Shown in pieces: positions 1 to 9,032 of a stretch of DNA of 64,000 bases; position 1 is the stretch's first letter; every line of letters starts with the position of its first letter. The stretch is from JAZKIX01 sp040384645 (GTDB lineage: Bacteria > Pseudomonadota > Gammaproteobacteria > Burkholderiales > Burkholderiaceae_D): contig JAZKIX010000115.1 of the NCBI GenBank assembly GCA_040384645.1, positions 8,736-72,735 of the forward strand, given 5' to 3'. Position numbers and translations under genes: made by a program. Under the pieces are notes generated by a model, which saw nothing but the letters and a program-made list of their open reading frames with translations, was not told the DNA's origin and did not search any database.

Positions 1-21
1 AGGTTAATAGTGCTTTTAAAA

Positions 22-57
22 CAAAAAACCCGCGTTCTCTATAGGAGAAACACGGGT
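22..57 (-). terminator. Rho-independent terminator of tRNA-Leu
   Basis: Read on the minus strand, an ACCCG...CGGGT hairpin with an extended imperfect stem is followed by a run of Ts. It lies about 35 nt past the 3' end of the tRNA-Leu gene on the same strand, which is where a transcript terminator would be expected. Confidence 0.7.
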
Positions 58-92
58 CATTGGACGTACTTGGACTTCTTAAAACATGATCT

Positions 93-177
93 TGGTGCCG
101 AGAGCCGGAATCGAACCGGCACGCCTTTCAGCGCGGGATTTTGAGTCCCGTGCGTCTACCTATTCCGCCATCTCGGC
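93..177 (-). tRNA. tRNA-Leu (anticodon CAA)
   Basis: This is an 85-nt class II tRNA with the CCA end encoded. The acceptor stem is GCCGAGA paired with TCTCGGC. The anticodon stem is CGGGA/TCCCG around the loop CTCAAAA, giving anticodon CAA, which reads UUG leucine codons. The T arm contains GGTTCGATTCC, and there is a long variable arm typical of tRNA-Leu. It stands alone here, with a terminator directly downstream. Confidence 0.95.
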
Positions 178-292
178 AACGCGGACGAATTATCGCTGAA
201 ACGTCTTACTTTCGCAACCCTCAATAGCGCGAATTGGTAAAAATATGGCGGTTTTAGCATAGCTCGTTCCATCAATTTATAGATTGATGAAG

Positions 293-1245
293 TTATAACT
301 GTCGGGCGTTTCGACCGACAAGACGCGTCCCAAGAGTAATGGCGCCTAATGCAATAGCACCGGCAATAATACCGACGATCGCGTCTACGATAACAGGCAA
401 TAATGTAGTCAATAACGCGCCGATGCCGGCAACAGAGGCCACATTTTGCGCAATGTTATCGGACAAGTGGTGCAACACCGGTATGCCGTGCGTCAAGATG
501 CCTCCACCTACCATGAACATAGCAGCGGTGCCGACGACAGACAGCGTCTTCATTAAATACGGTGCGCCAAGCAACAATGCGCGCCCGATATTTTGTACAA
601 ATTTGCCCGATTTCTCACTTAGATGTAATCCAATATCGTCCAGCTTGACGATACCGGCGACCAAGCCGTAGACACCAACGGTCATGATCAATGCAATACC
701 TGATACGACGGCAATTTGTTGAGTGAAAGATGCTGCCGTTACGGTACCCAGTGCGATGACGATAATTTCTGCCGAGAGGATGAAGTCGGTGCGGATGGCG
801 CCTTTGATTTTGTCTTTTTCAAAAGCGACCATATCAATGGCTGGATTAGCAATCGCTTGTGCCAGCACCGCATGATGTTGTGCTGCATTTGCAACCGTGT
901 CTCGATGCAAGTAGGTGTGTGCTAGTTTTTCAACACCTTCGTAACAAAGATAGATGCCGCCCAGCATCAATAATGGCGTTACAGCCCATGGAGCGAATGC
1001 GCTGATTGCGAGTGCGGTCGGTACCAGTATAAGTTTATTCTTAAACGATCCTTTTGCCACGGCCCAAACTACAGGCAACTCACGATTAGGATCGACCCCT
1101 GACACTTGTTTTGCATTGAGAGCCAGATCGTCGCCTAGCACACCAGCTGTTTTTTTTGCTGCCACTTTGGTCATGAGCGCAACATCGTCAAGTATGCTGN
1201 NNNNNNNNNNNNNNNNNACAACGCGAAAAAACTGGATCCAGCCAT
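293..1245 (-). CDS. DUF808 (YedI-like) inner-membrane protein, gap near the N-terminus
   Basis: This is a hydrophobic protein with several glycine-rich membrane segments, and it matches the DUF808/YedI family over its length. The conserved N-terminal block continues across an assembly gap at 1200-1217: MAGSSFFAL lies before it and SILDDVALMTKVAAKKTAG after it. The start is taken as the ATG at 1245-1243 because the family begins with MAGSS. The 18 Ns break the frame. About 13 nt would restore it and give about 315 residues, so the shift is a gap artefact. The function of the family is not established. It is transcribed divergently from the small gene at 1579. Confidence 0.85.
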
Positions 1246-1326
1246 GAGAGAAAACCCTTCATTAGATAAGAAGAAATTTGGTTAAATACGTTATTGATAC
1301 AGATCCTCGATTGTCATAAACCTGTA

Positions 1327-1515
1327 CTTAGGCAATACAGTGGGCAATTATCGTAGAGTTGCCGAAGAAATGGAAAATCCAGACGAAAAAATGTTTGCTT
1401 TGTGTGTGCGAACGTACCGATCTGACAGTGCCACTTGGGTACAGTACAGCCGTCTCCTCTGATTCTTCGCGGAATTGGATTTAGCCCGCTGCCGTAAGGC
1501 TGGCGGGCTTTTTTT
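1327..1515 (+). ncRNA. Candidate structured small RNA ending in a strong terminator
   Basis: This fills most of the 333-bp gap between the divergent DUF808 gene and the gene at 1579. It ends in a clear intrinsic terminator. Complementary segments suggest folding: CGAAGAA (1363-1369) can pair with TTCTTCG (1463-1469), enclosing GTACC (1414-1418) paired with GGTAC (1438-1442). A weak promoter-like TTGATA lies at 1294. I do not recognise an RNA family. It could instead be the leader and attenuator of the downstream gene. The 5' end given is a guess. Confidence 0.3.
1483..1515 (+). terminator. Intrinsic terminator
   Basis: AGCCCGC (1483-1489) pairs with GCGGGCT (1503-1509). An inner GCC-GTAA-GGC hairpin closes on a GNRA-type tetraloop, and seven Ts follow. 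It lies 64 nt upstream of the small gene at 1579, so it ends a transcript that starts in the preceding gap. Confidence 0.8.
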
Positions 1516-1578
1516 CGAGCTGGTCTTGCGTTGGCCAAATGCAATCGACTTTCTATGCACTACTTTCATGAGGATTTT

Positions 1579-1821
1579 ATGCAAACCATATTCAAGGATG
1601 AATACACGCGCCGTGTCAGCGGCGAAATTTTTACCTATGAGGCAAGCCATGATTCTGGCAAAAACGTACAGTGGCGTGCCCGAATATTTTTGAATGGCGA
1701 TTTAAAGGGCGAGCCGAGCGGCTCGATTGTGGACAATACTCTTACTGGAAATGATTTACGGCAATATGTTGTCAGTTATATCGAGAGCATTATCGAGCGC
1801 GGGCTCGGCATTGATGAATAG
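1579..1821 (+). CDS. Small hypothetical protein (80 aa)
   Basis: I do not recognise a family. The start at 1579 (MQTIFKDEYTRR) is preferred over an upstream in-frame ATG because AGGA sits about 6 nt before it and the upstream region overlaps the terminator. The product is a charged, soluble-looking 80-residue protein rich in acidic and aromatic residues, with an amphipathic C-terminal segment (LRQYVVSYIESIIERGLGI). It has no signal peptide or membrane segment. It converges with tal. A possible hairpin/terminator structure upstream could attenuate its expression. Confidence 0.6.
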   Translation: MQTIFKDEYTRRVSGEIFTYEASHDSGKNVQWRARIFLNGDLKGEPSGSIVDNTLTGNDLRQYVVSYIESIIERGLGIDE

Positions 1822-1880
1822 TTCATCGTTGATTATTTTTTGTATGGACTTGATTAAAATCAATCGCTGCCTTGAAACGG

Positions 1881-2816
1881 TCAGTGTAACTCTTCAATCA
1901 TTTTGTCCAACTTGACCGAATCCGCACAGAAGGCGCGGATACCTTCGGCTAATTTTTCGGTCGCCATTGCGTCTTCGTTAAGGTGAAAGCGGAAGGATTT
2001 TTCGTCGACGGATAGCTTGGCGATTTCGGTGGATTGTGCTTCTGTCACGCTCAGTTTACGCATCAGTGGCGCCTCCGATTCCAGCAGTTTCTGCAACAGC
2101 TCAGGGCTGATGGTCAACAGGTCGCAACCGGCCAATTCAGTGACCTGGGACACGGAGCGAAAGCTGGCGCCCATCACTTCGGTGTTGTAATTAAATTTCC
2201 GGTAGTAGTTGTAAATACGTTTTACCGATTGCACGCCGGGATCCTCGGCGCCTGCATATTCTTGTCCGGTCGATTTCTTGTACCAGTCATAGATGCGGCC
2301 CACAAACGGCGAAATAAGTTGCGCGCCGGCGTCAGCGCAAGCGATGGCTTGCGGGAGACCGAACAGCAAGGTCATATTGCAACGGATACCTTCTTTTTCT
2401 AGCACTTCAGCCGCGCGAATACCTTCCCAGGTCGATGCAATCTTGATCAGGATGCGTTCGCGCGCGATCCCTGCTGCTTGATATAGGGCGATCAATTCCC
2501 GCCCTTTGGCGATGGTGCCGGCGGTATCGAATGAGAGGCGGGCGTCGGTTTCGGTCGAGACCCGGCCGGGGATGATTTTAAGAATTTCTACGCCGAATGC
2601 CACCAATAAATGGTCGACCACTCGTTCGATCGGTTTGCCAACGTGATCGCGCACCGCAGCTTCCAGCAAGGGTTTGTATTCAGCCTTTTGCACTGCCTTA
2701 AGAATTAGCGAGGGGTTAGTGGTGGCATCGCGTGGCGTATAGGCTTTGATCGCCTGGAAATCGCCGGTATCGGCGACGACAGTGGTGTATTGCTTGAGCT
2801 GTTCGAGTTGGTTCAT
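1881..2816 (-). CDS. tal: Transaldolase
   Basis: Transaldolase of the non-oxidative pentose phosphate pathway transfers a dihydroxyacetone unit from sedoheptulose-7-phosphate to glyceraldehyde-3-phosphate in the cytoplasm. The 311-aa length fits TalB-type enzymes. Visible marks are ADTGDF with D16, the DATTNPSL block at about 30-37, and the Schiff-base lysine K125 in RILIKIAST. It lies 124 bp downstream of hexR on the same strand, so it probably belongs to a zwf-hexR-tal transcription unit that links oxidative and non-oxidative branches. Confidence 0.95.
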   Translation of the reverse strand: MNQLEQLKQYTTVVADTGDFQAIKAYTPRDATTNPSLILKAVQKAEYKPLLEAAVRDHVGKPIERVVDHLLVAFGVEILKIIPGRVSTETDARLSFDTAGTIAKGRELIALYQAAGIARERILIKIASTWEGIRAAEVLEKEGIRCNMTLLFGLPQAIACADAGAQLISPFVGRIYDWYKKSTGQEYAGAEDPGVQSVKRIYNYYRKFNYNTEVMGASFRSVSQVTELAGCDLLTISPELLQKLLESEAPLMRKLSVTEAQSTEIAKLSVDEKSFRFHLNEDAMATEKLAEGIRAFCADSVKLDKMIEELH

Positions 2817-2940
2817 GGCGATGGCGGCGAAAGAAGGGTGAACGAAGCGAATTGAACGACAGTCGGTTTATTGTACCCAATCGCGACCTTCAATACGCCT
2901 GGAAAATGGCTGCCGCATGCGTTAGGGCAATTACCGGAAT

Positions 2941-3795
2941 TTAACCGATTAGCGAATCGAATTGCATATTGAATTCTTGCAGTGCTTTCTGGGCATTCTG
3001 CATTTTTTTGCGGAATTCCGGTCCGCGCTTGAGCGCCAGCCCGACCGCGAGAATATCAATTACGACCAAATGCGCCAGCCGCGCCGAGATCGGCGTGTAG
3101 GGATCGGTGTTGAACACCAGATCGATTGGAATGAGCACCGTCGCCAGATCGGCCAATGCGGTGCCGCTGGGCGCCAGTACGATGATGTCGGCGCCGCCTT
3201 TGCGTGCCAGTTGGGCGCTGCGCACCAGTGCCGGATTATTGCCGCGTTGCGAGATGGCGACCAAGGCGTCACCATTACGCAGTAAGGACGCCGCGATACT
3301 GTGGATGTCCGGGTCCGAATACGCTACTGTCGGCACGCCGGAACGAAAGAATTTGTGCTGCGCATCGGTGGCGACAATGCCGGACGTACCCTGGCCATAA
3401 AACTCGATCTTGTTGGCATGCGCCAAAATATCCAGCGCCCGTTGTATGGCGTCGGGATTGAGCGAATTGCGCAGGTCGAGCAGGGTATTGATGGAGCGGC
3501 TACAAATCTTGATCACCAGATCGGAGGCCAGATCGTCTTGGGTCGGTTGTTCGCTTGCACCGGGCAAGGCCAGCGCCAGACTTTGCGCCAGTTTCATCTT
3601 GAATTCTTGCCAGCCGTCGTAGCCGATGGTGCGGCAAAAGCGCACCACCGTTGGCTCCGACACTTGCGCGCTGCGCGCCAGTGCCGTGATGTTTTCAGCT
3701 ACGATCAGTTGTGGTTTTTCCAGTACCGCCAGCGCTACTTTACGCTCTGATTTAGAGAGCGAATCGAGTTGCGTGCGGATGGAATCGAGTAACAC
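2941..3795 (-). CDS. hexR: HexR transcriptional regulator (RpiR family, HTH + SIS)
   Basis: This is a 284-aa RpiR-family regulator. It has an N-terminal helix-turn-helix (about residues 1-75, with VSEPTVVRFCRTIGYDG) and a C-terminal SIS sugar-phosphate-binding domain (about 125-255). In proteobacteria HexR represses Entner-Doudoroff genes and is released by 2-keto-3-deoxy-6-phosphogluconate. The GTG start abuts the zwf TAA stop with no spacer, so the two are translationally coupled. HexR-like boxes occur upstream of zwf, glk, pgi and edd in this window, which suggests a local, autoregulated regulon. A second RpiR module is fused to glk nearby. Confidence 0.92.
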   Translation of the reverse strand: MLLDSIRTQLDSLSKSERKVALAVLEKPQLIVAENITALARSAQVSEPTVVRFCRTIGYDGWQEFKMKLAQSLALALPGASEQPTQDDLASDLVIKICSRSINTLLDLRNSLNPDAIQRALDILAHANKIEFYGQGTSGIVATDAQHKFFRSGVPTVAYSDPDIHSIAASLLRNGDALVAISQRGNNPALVRSAQLARKGGADIIVLAPSGTALADLATVLIPIDLVFNTDPYTPISARLAHLVVIDILAVGLALKRGPEFRKKMQNAQKALQEFNMQFDSLIG

Positions 3796-5268
3796 TTAGC
3801 CTTCCGGCAGGGCTTCTTCGCGCCATTGCAAGCCATCGCGACCGATCAGCGCGCTGGCTGCAGCCGGACCCCATGAGCCTGATGAATACGGGATAGGCTC
3901 GTTTTCCTCCTGTTCCCAGCTATTGAGTATAGGTTCGACCCATTCCCAAGCGGCTTCCAATTCGTCGCCGCGCATGAATAGGGTCAACTGGCCTCGCAAG
4001 ACATCGAGCAGCAAACGCTCGTAGGCTTCCATGCGGGGGGTCTTGAAGGATTCGCGGAAATCCAGTTCCAACTCCGCTGGTTTCAGGCGCATACCATCGC
4101 CAGGGGTTTTTGCCATCAAATTCATGCGCAAACCTTCATCCGGTTGCAAGCGAATGACTAGACAGTTCGGCGTGAAACTGCCGATTGGCTGGGCAAAAAT
4201 CGAATGCGGGATAGTTTTGAAACGCACCACGATTTCAGCCAGGCTGTCGGCCATCCGTTTGCCGGTACGCAGGTAAAACGGTACGCCGGCCCAGCGCCAA
4301 GTATCGATTTCGGCCTTCATCGCGACAAAAGTTTCGGTGCGCGAATGGGCTGCGGCATCCTGCTCGTCGCGGTAGCTTGGCACTGCCTTGCCTTGGACAT
4401 GGCCGGAGCGGTATTGGCCGCGCACCACATTTTGTGCAATCGTGGTCGGGGTGAATTTCTTGAGCGAACGCAAGACTTGCAATTTGGCATCGCGTACGGC
4501 ATCCGGTGCAATTGACACCGGCGGCTCCATCGCGACGATACACAGCAATTGCAACAAGTGGTTTTGCAACATATCGCGCAGGGCGCCAGAGGTATCGTAA
4601 TAGCCCATGCGATTTCCGACGCCAAGTTCTTCAGCGATGGTGATCTGGACGTCAGAAATCCATTCGCGGCGCCACAGCGGTTCAAACAAGATGTTGCCGA
4701 AACGCAAGGCCAGCAGGTTTTGTACGGTTTCTTTGCCGAGGTAATGGTCGATACGATAAATTTGCGATTCAGCAAATACCTGGCCGACTTCGGCATTGAT
4801 TTGTTTGGCGCTGGCCAGATCGCGGCCAAGCGGTTTTTCCAGCACCACGCGCGAATTCGGCGTGGACAGACTATGCGATGCCAGGTTGTGGCAAATTTTG
4901 GAGAAAATATGCGGTGGCGTTGCCAGGTAAAATACGCGTGTCAGCGTGGCATCGGTGCGTAACGCTTCCACCAGCGTATGGTAGGTCGCGGCATCGGTCG
5001 CATCGAGCGAGACATAGATAATGCGGGAGCAAAACTGGCGCCACAGGGCGTCGCTAAAGGTGGCCGGCTTGATATGCTGCTTGGCATTGGCATCGACACT
5101 TTTCAGGAACTCGTCCTGACTCCAGGCATGACGGCCGACGCAGATAATGCGTGAACCGGGCGGCAAATCCTTGGCGAAATCACGCGCATACATGGAAGGA
5201 AGCAGCTTGCGCATCGACAAATCGCCGCTGCCGCCGAATATAACCAGGTCAAAATCGAGAAGGGCCAT
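3796..5268 (-). CDS. zwf: Glucose-6-phosphate 1-dehydrogenase
   Basis: This enzyme oxidises glucose-6-phosphate to 6-phosphogluconolactone with NADP+ (or NAD+), the entry step of both the Entner-Doudoroff and oxidative pentose phosphate routes. The 490-aa length is typical. The dinucleotide-binding GGSGDL motif is at residues 12-17, and the active-site signature RIDHYLGK is at 172-179. It is first in the zwf-hexR-tal unit. Two HexR-like boxes lie 135-185 bp upstream. The 6-phosphogluconolactonase gene often found beside zwf is absent here. Confidence 0.97.
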   Translation of the reverse strand: MALLDFDLVIFGGSGDLSMRKLLPSMYARDFAKDLPPGSRIICVGRHAWSQDEFLKSVDANAKQHIKPATFSDALWRQFCSRIIYVSLDATDAATYHTLVEALRTDATLTRVFYLATPPHIFSKICHNLASHSLSTPNSRVVLEKPLGRDLASAKQINAEVGQVFAESQIYRIDHYLGKETVQNLLALRFGNILFEPLWRREWISDVQITIAEELGVGNRMGYYDTSGALRDMLQNHLLQLLCIVAMEPPVSIAPDAVRDAKLQVLRSLKKFTPTTIAQNVVRGQYRSGHVQGKAVPSYRDEQDAAAHSRTETFVAMKAEIDTWRWAGVPFYLRTGKRMADSLAEIVVRFKTIPHSIFAQPIGSFTPNCLVIRLQPDEGLRMNLMAKTPGDGMRLKPAELELDFRESFKTPRMEAYERLLLDVLRGQLTLFMRGDELEAAWEWVEPILNSWEQEENEPIPYSSGSWGPAAASALIGRDGLQWREEALPEG

Positions 5269-5403
5269 GATAATAAAATGTATACAAAAAGTGGGTACGC
5301 AGGAATTTGATCGCCCTATGACGGCTGCGATTCAAACTCCAACATGGGGCCATGTCTTGAATCTGTGCAAAAAGCGCGATTGAAAATCATGGATTGGGGG
5401 AAT

Positions 5404-5453
5404 TTGTAAATTTACTACTTGAAAACATGCGTTGCGATTAATTTTACTACAAA
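5404..5453 (-). promoter_or_regulatory. Two HexR-like boxes upstream of zwf
   Basis: Read toward zwf, the boxes are TTGTAGTAAAATTAA (5453-5439) and AAGTAGTAAATTTACAA (5420-5404). Both match the shared pattern found before glk, pgi and edd, and resemble the TTGT-N7/8-ACAA operator described for HexR in Pseudomonas. The tandem arrangement suggests cooperative repression of zwf-hexR-tal. This is from sequence only. Confidence 0.7.
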
Positions 5454-5516
5454 ATTCGCACGGCCCTCCAGCCTCGGGCGATGCGCACGCAAACTTTTGA
5501 CCAGGCAAGCCGGCAC

Positions 5517-7430
5517 TTAGTCGAGCTGGGTCCGTGCTTTGGGCGCTTTGCGCTGGCTATGCATCACAATTTCCTGATCCGGATCAAGTAGTTGCGATGC
5601 AGGAACGTCCATTCTGTTCTTGGCCAAGCTGATTGACAAGATATCGATCACGATCAGTTGTAAAAGCCGCACCACCATCGGAATGTATTGCAAATCACCT
5701 TCTTCGTGATTGACATTGAGTGCTACATCCGCCAGCTTGGTCAGGGGAGAGCCAGTCGGGCTGATGGTGATCAGCTTGGCCCCGCCGGCACGGGCGGCGC
5801 GGGCAGTTTCCAGCAGAGTTTCTGGCTGGCCCGAGCGTGAAATCGCCAGCGCCACGTCGGTTTCCTGCAACAGGCTGGCGCTCATGAGCTGGTTTTGCAT
5901 GTCGGGGAAATAACTGGCGCGCACCCCCAGATGCAGCAACTTCTTTAACGCATCCTCGGCGACCATCTGCGCCGATCCGATGCACAGGATTTCGACCCGG
6001 TGCGCGCGATGGATCAAGTCCACTGCAGTGCTGACCGCCTGCGAATCGATGGTGTCGCGAAATGCCATGGCGGCATAGGCGCTGTTGGACAAGACCTTAT
6101 CGCTCACTTCGGCCGTGCTGTCGGTGTGCTTGATTTGCGAATGGGCAATCGCAATCGGGCCGGTCAGGCCAGCCGCCAGCTTGAGCTTAAATTCGGCCAG
6201 ACCCTGCAATTTAAGCGAGCGGCAAAAGCGCATCACGGTAGGTTGGCTGACGCCAGCCAGGCGAGCAATTTCGGCAATCGGCGACGATAAGACCGCGCGT
6301 GGTTCTTTTAATACCCAGTCGGCCACCCGGCGCTCAGAGGGGCTCATGTGTTGGCGTGCCTGATTGACCGCATCGAGTATCGGCGTGGTACCGGACTTGA
6401 CGCGCAAGCGGTCGTGGAGGATGGCAGAAACACCCAGAAAGGTCGGATTTTCGCCCGTGATCAGATACGTCGGAATTTGTGCCAGATAGGCGCTAAAGCG
6501 GCCCTTGTCTTCAAAACGCTGGCGAAAGCGCGACTGGTCGAAACGGTTGCCAAAGCGCTGCACAATCCCGCCCCCAATATAGATGCCACCTAGCGCACCC
6601 AGGGTCAAGGCCAAGTTGGATGCCACGGTGCCGAGCATGGCGCAAAAAGTATCAAGCACTTGGCTGCAGATGGCGCATTCGTTGTTCAAGGCGCGGCGTG
6701 TGATTTCTTCAGCTGGCAGCGCTATCACGTCAATCCGTCCTTTCAATTCTGCAATTGCCAGATACATCAGTTCCAGCCCCATGCCTGACAGCAGGCGTTC
6801 GCTGGAAACATGGTCGTAACGCCGCATGGCGTATTGCAAAATGGCGATTTCGCAGGCGTCGCGCGGACAAAATGAGGTATGTCCGCCTTCACTGCCCAAA
6901 GCGATCCAGCGGTCATCGGCCGGGATCGCGCCTGATGTACCCAGGCCGGTACCAGAACCGAGCAAACCGATCACGCTGTCGGGACGGGCGATGCCGCCGC
7001 CGATACCCCGGATCTGGTCTGGCCGCAGGCGCGCAATGGCCATCGCCAGTGCCGTGAAATCGTTGATGATCACCAGCGTATGCAAGGCCAGGCCCTGGCG
7101 CAGCGCTTCGATGGAAAAGGTCCAGTCGTGATTGGTCATCTTGACCTGGTCGCCATCAACCGGGTTGGCAATGGCAATGGCTGCGTGCCTGACACGGTCA
7201 CCGCCCAATGCGACAGTTCGCGGATGGGTCAGGTAGGTGACGATGGCTTCCTGCACCGTGTCGATCGACTTGCATAAAATCTGCGACATGCCTTCAATTT
7301 TGCCGGGCGTGGTTTCCAGCCCAAAACGCGCATTGGTGCCGCCTATATCGGCCAGCAGGCGCGGACCGTCACTGTAGGAGACAGCGGAAATCATTGTGGC
7401 GGCAGCAGATTTAGGCAACTGAGATTGCAT
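5517..7430 (-). CDS. glk: Glucokinase fused to an RpiR-type transcriptional regulator
   Basis: This is a 637-residue two-part protein. The N-terminal half is a ROK/Glk-type glucokinase, with the ATP/glucose-binding LLADIGGTNARFG near residue 25 and a GSEGGH motif. It phosphorylates glucose with ATP. The C-terminal half is a full RpiR regulator: an HTH at about 355-430 (VSQPTVMRFCRSLKL) followed by a SIS domain. This bifunctional architecture is known in Burkholderiales. It has its own 5' region with a weak HexR-like box and is separated from zwf by 248 bp. The DNA-binding half may see the same sites as HexR, which is inferred only from similar HTH sequences. Confidence 0.93.
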   Translation of the reverse strand: MQSQLPKSAAATMISAVSYSDGPRLLADIGGTNARFGLETTPGKIEGMSQILCKSIDTVQEAIVTYLTHPRTVALGGDRVRHAAIAIANPVDGDQVKMTNHDWTFSIEALRQGLALHTLVIINDFTALAMAIARLRPDQIRGIGGGIARPDSVIGLLGSGTGLGTSGAIPADDRWIALGSEGGHTSFCPRDACEIAILQYAMRRYDHVSSERLLSGMGLELMYLAIAELKGRIDVIALPAEEITRRALNNECAICSQVLDTFCAMLGTVASNLALTLGALGGIYIGGGIVQRFGNRFDQSRFRQRFEDKGRFSAYLAQIPTYLITGENPTFLGVSAILHDRLRVKSGTTPILDAVNQARQHMSPSERRVADWVLKEPRAVLSSPIAEIARLAGVSQPTVMRFCRSLKLQGLAEFKLKLAAGLTGPIAIAHSQIKHTDSTAEVSDKVLSNSAYAAMAFRDTIDSQAVSTAVDLIHRAHRVEILCIGSAQMVAEDALKKLLHLGVRASYFPDMQNQLMSASLLQETDVALAISRSGQPETLLETARAARAGGAKLITISPTGSPLTKLADVALNVNHEEGDLQYIPMVVRLLQLIVIDILSISLAKNRMDVPASQLLDPDQEIVMHSQRKAPKARTQLD

Positions 7431-7902
7431 GGTAACGGCGAATTGATCAGTGTCGATATCGGTTTGAAAGCGGCTTGAAATACGGCGCCAAGCACGGGAA
7501 ATTTGCGCAAGGTATTTTTACAACTTAAATTGACGATGCATTATGTAGTAAAAAAACCAGATCGCAAAATTGCTACTGTGAAATCGATTTCATACTTTAT
7601 TTGAGCGTGAGCATAGCTTAAAAAAAGCGGATTGAAAAACTCTTTTTATTAGTTAAATATTGCACTTCAGACATTTGTAAGAATCGGTTCCAGCGGGGCA
7701 GGCTCTGCGGCGAGATTTATCTTCAATGTCCGCCCGACTGAACGCAATGGAATTGGCAAGACTGCCACGTCATGGCACGTATTTCATGCGATGACGTGAT
7801 AGCTATATTGGATGAAATTTAATTTGNNNNNNNNNNNNNNNNNNNNNNNNNNNNNNCAGTCGGCATGCCGGCTGGCAACAAAGCTTTGCTGGGTTGGTTT
7901 GA
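7431..7902 (-). promoter_or_regulatory. glk upstream region with HexR-like box; assembly gap; no gene seen
   Basis: This 472-bp stretch holds no credible gene. A degenerate HexR-like box, ATGTAGTAAAAAAAC, lies at 7543-7557. An opposed half-site, ATTTTTACAACTTAAATT, lies about 20 bp nearer glk. Together they could form the glk operator. Thirty Ns occupy 7827-7856. They are followed immediately by an almost perfect 18-nt palindrome centred on GGCATGCC (7857-7874), 3' of the SMP-30 gene. This palindrome may be part of a terminator and may have caused the gap. Confidence 0.45.
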
Positions 7903-8793
7903 TTAAGTACGATAAGCGTGTTCGACCCGGCCGGCAACCTCGACCGTGAGCGACAACAGTCGGCCTGACAAAGGAAACTGCACCAATTCCGCTTCCGGCC
8001 GTTTACCAGCACTGGTGATGTACAAGGTGCGTAAATCCTCGCCGCCAAAAGCCAGCATGGTTGGGCAACGCACTGGTAAGTTAATTTCCTGCAATAGTTC
8101 ACCCTGTGGCGACAGGCGTAGCAAGCGTCCGCCTTCAAACATCGCGCACCAGTACGCACCTTCGCTATCGACCGCAGCGCCATCGGGGCGGCCGCCATAG
8201 TTATTAGCCTTGTCCGTCGAGAATTGCTTGAGCAATTGGGCTGGTCCCACCGTGCCATCGGTCAGATTGAGCGCGTGGCGCCGAATTACATGGGCCGTGG
8301 TGTCGGAATGATAAAGCGTCGTATTGTCTGGACTGAAGCCTAGTCCATTCGACACCGTGGTGCCGCCCGACCATACTTTGCGCAGGGCGCCGCGTTCCAA
8401 ACAATACATTTCAGCGGCTTGCTGGTCGCGCGGTTCGTAAATGGTACCGACCCAGAAACGCCCGGCAGCATCGCAGCGGCCATCGTTGAAGCGGGTAGTG
8501 GCCGTGTCGTAGGGCGCTTTGACGATCTCGGTCAAGGTGCCAGTGGTGGTATCAAGATGCGCAAAGCCGCTGCGCAGCGCCACGATCAGGCCGCCGGTTT
8601 GCGCCCGTGCCAGCGTGGCTGGTTCGGTCGGCATCGGCCAAACCCGATGCGCGCCGCTGGCGGGGTGCAGGCGATGGATCGCCTTGCCTTCGATATCGAC
8701 CCAATAAACTGCCGCTTCTTCGGGATGCCACATCGGGCATTCGCCCACTTGCATGGCTTGATCGAAAGCGACTTGGGGTGTGGAGTGGGACAT
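7903..8793 (-). CDS. SMP-30/gluconolactonase family lactonase
   Basis: This is a 296-aa six-bladed beta-propeller lactonase of the SMP-30/regucalcin family. The metal ligands E18, N149 and D204 and the substrate-side R101 and N103 are all present, at or close to the human SMP-30 positions. The family hydrolyses sugar lactones such as gluconolactone. Lying between glk and pgi in an Entner-Doudoroff cluster without a pgl gene, it may provide the lactonase step after Zwf. Acting on the phosphorylated lactone is an inference. Start: ATG with AAGG about 9 nt upstream. No signal peptide is seen, so it is probably cytoplasmic. Confidence 0.88.
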   Translation of the reverse strand: MSHSTPQVAFDQAMQVGECPMWHPEEAAVYWVDIEGKAIHRLHPASGAHRVWPMPTEPATLARAQTGGLIVALRSGFAHLDTTTGTLTEIVKAPYDTATTRFNDGRCDAAGRFWVGTIYEPRDQQAAEMYCLERGALRKVWSGGTTVSNGLGFSPDNTTLYHSDTTAHVIRRHALNLTDGTVGPAQLLKQFSTDKANNYGGRPDGAAVDSEGAYWCAMFEGGRLLRLSPQGELLQEINLPVRCPTMLAFGGEDLRTLYITSAGKRPEAELVQFPLSGRLLSLTVEVAGRVEHAYRT

Positions 8794-8826
8794 GATTTGT
8801 GCCTTGAAAGCTAAAAAAGGTTAAAA

Positions 8827-8899
8827 ATATACTGGATGGTGTATTAAATTAATGCCAATGAAAATGTGCGGGTAATGGGGTAAATTGGCATATACCCCC
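8827..8899 (+). repeat. 73-nt intergenic repeat, copy A
   Basis: This is a member of the nine-copy family. It has a 5' hairpin (ATACTGGATGGTGTAT), a central GTGCGGG, and ends in CATATACCCCC. In this copy GGGTA and TACCC can pair as an outer stem. It lies between the SMP-30 start and the pgi stop, antisense to both. Confidence 0.85.
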
Positions 8900-9032
8900 T
8901 TGTTTTTATGAATTTGTTAGGGTTGTCAGTGGTTTAATAAAACGCCGGCTCATGCAAAAATGCGTGCGTAGGGTACGCACGGCCCCGTGCACCCTACGCT
9001 TGCAGTCCATTAAAACTCCGCCAGCCGCGCTG

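Noticed and set aside
1314..1650. Minus-strand open frames of 76 and 100 codons
   Set aside because: They cross the terminator and the start of the plus-strand gene at 1579, with no RBS and no recognisable product.
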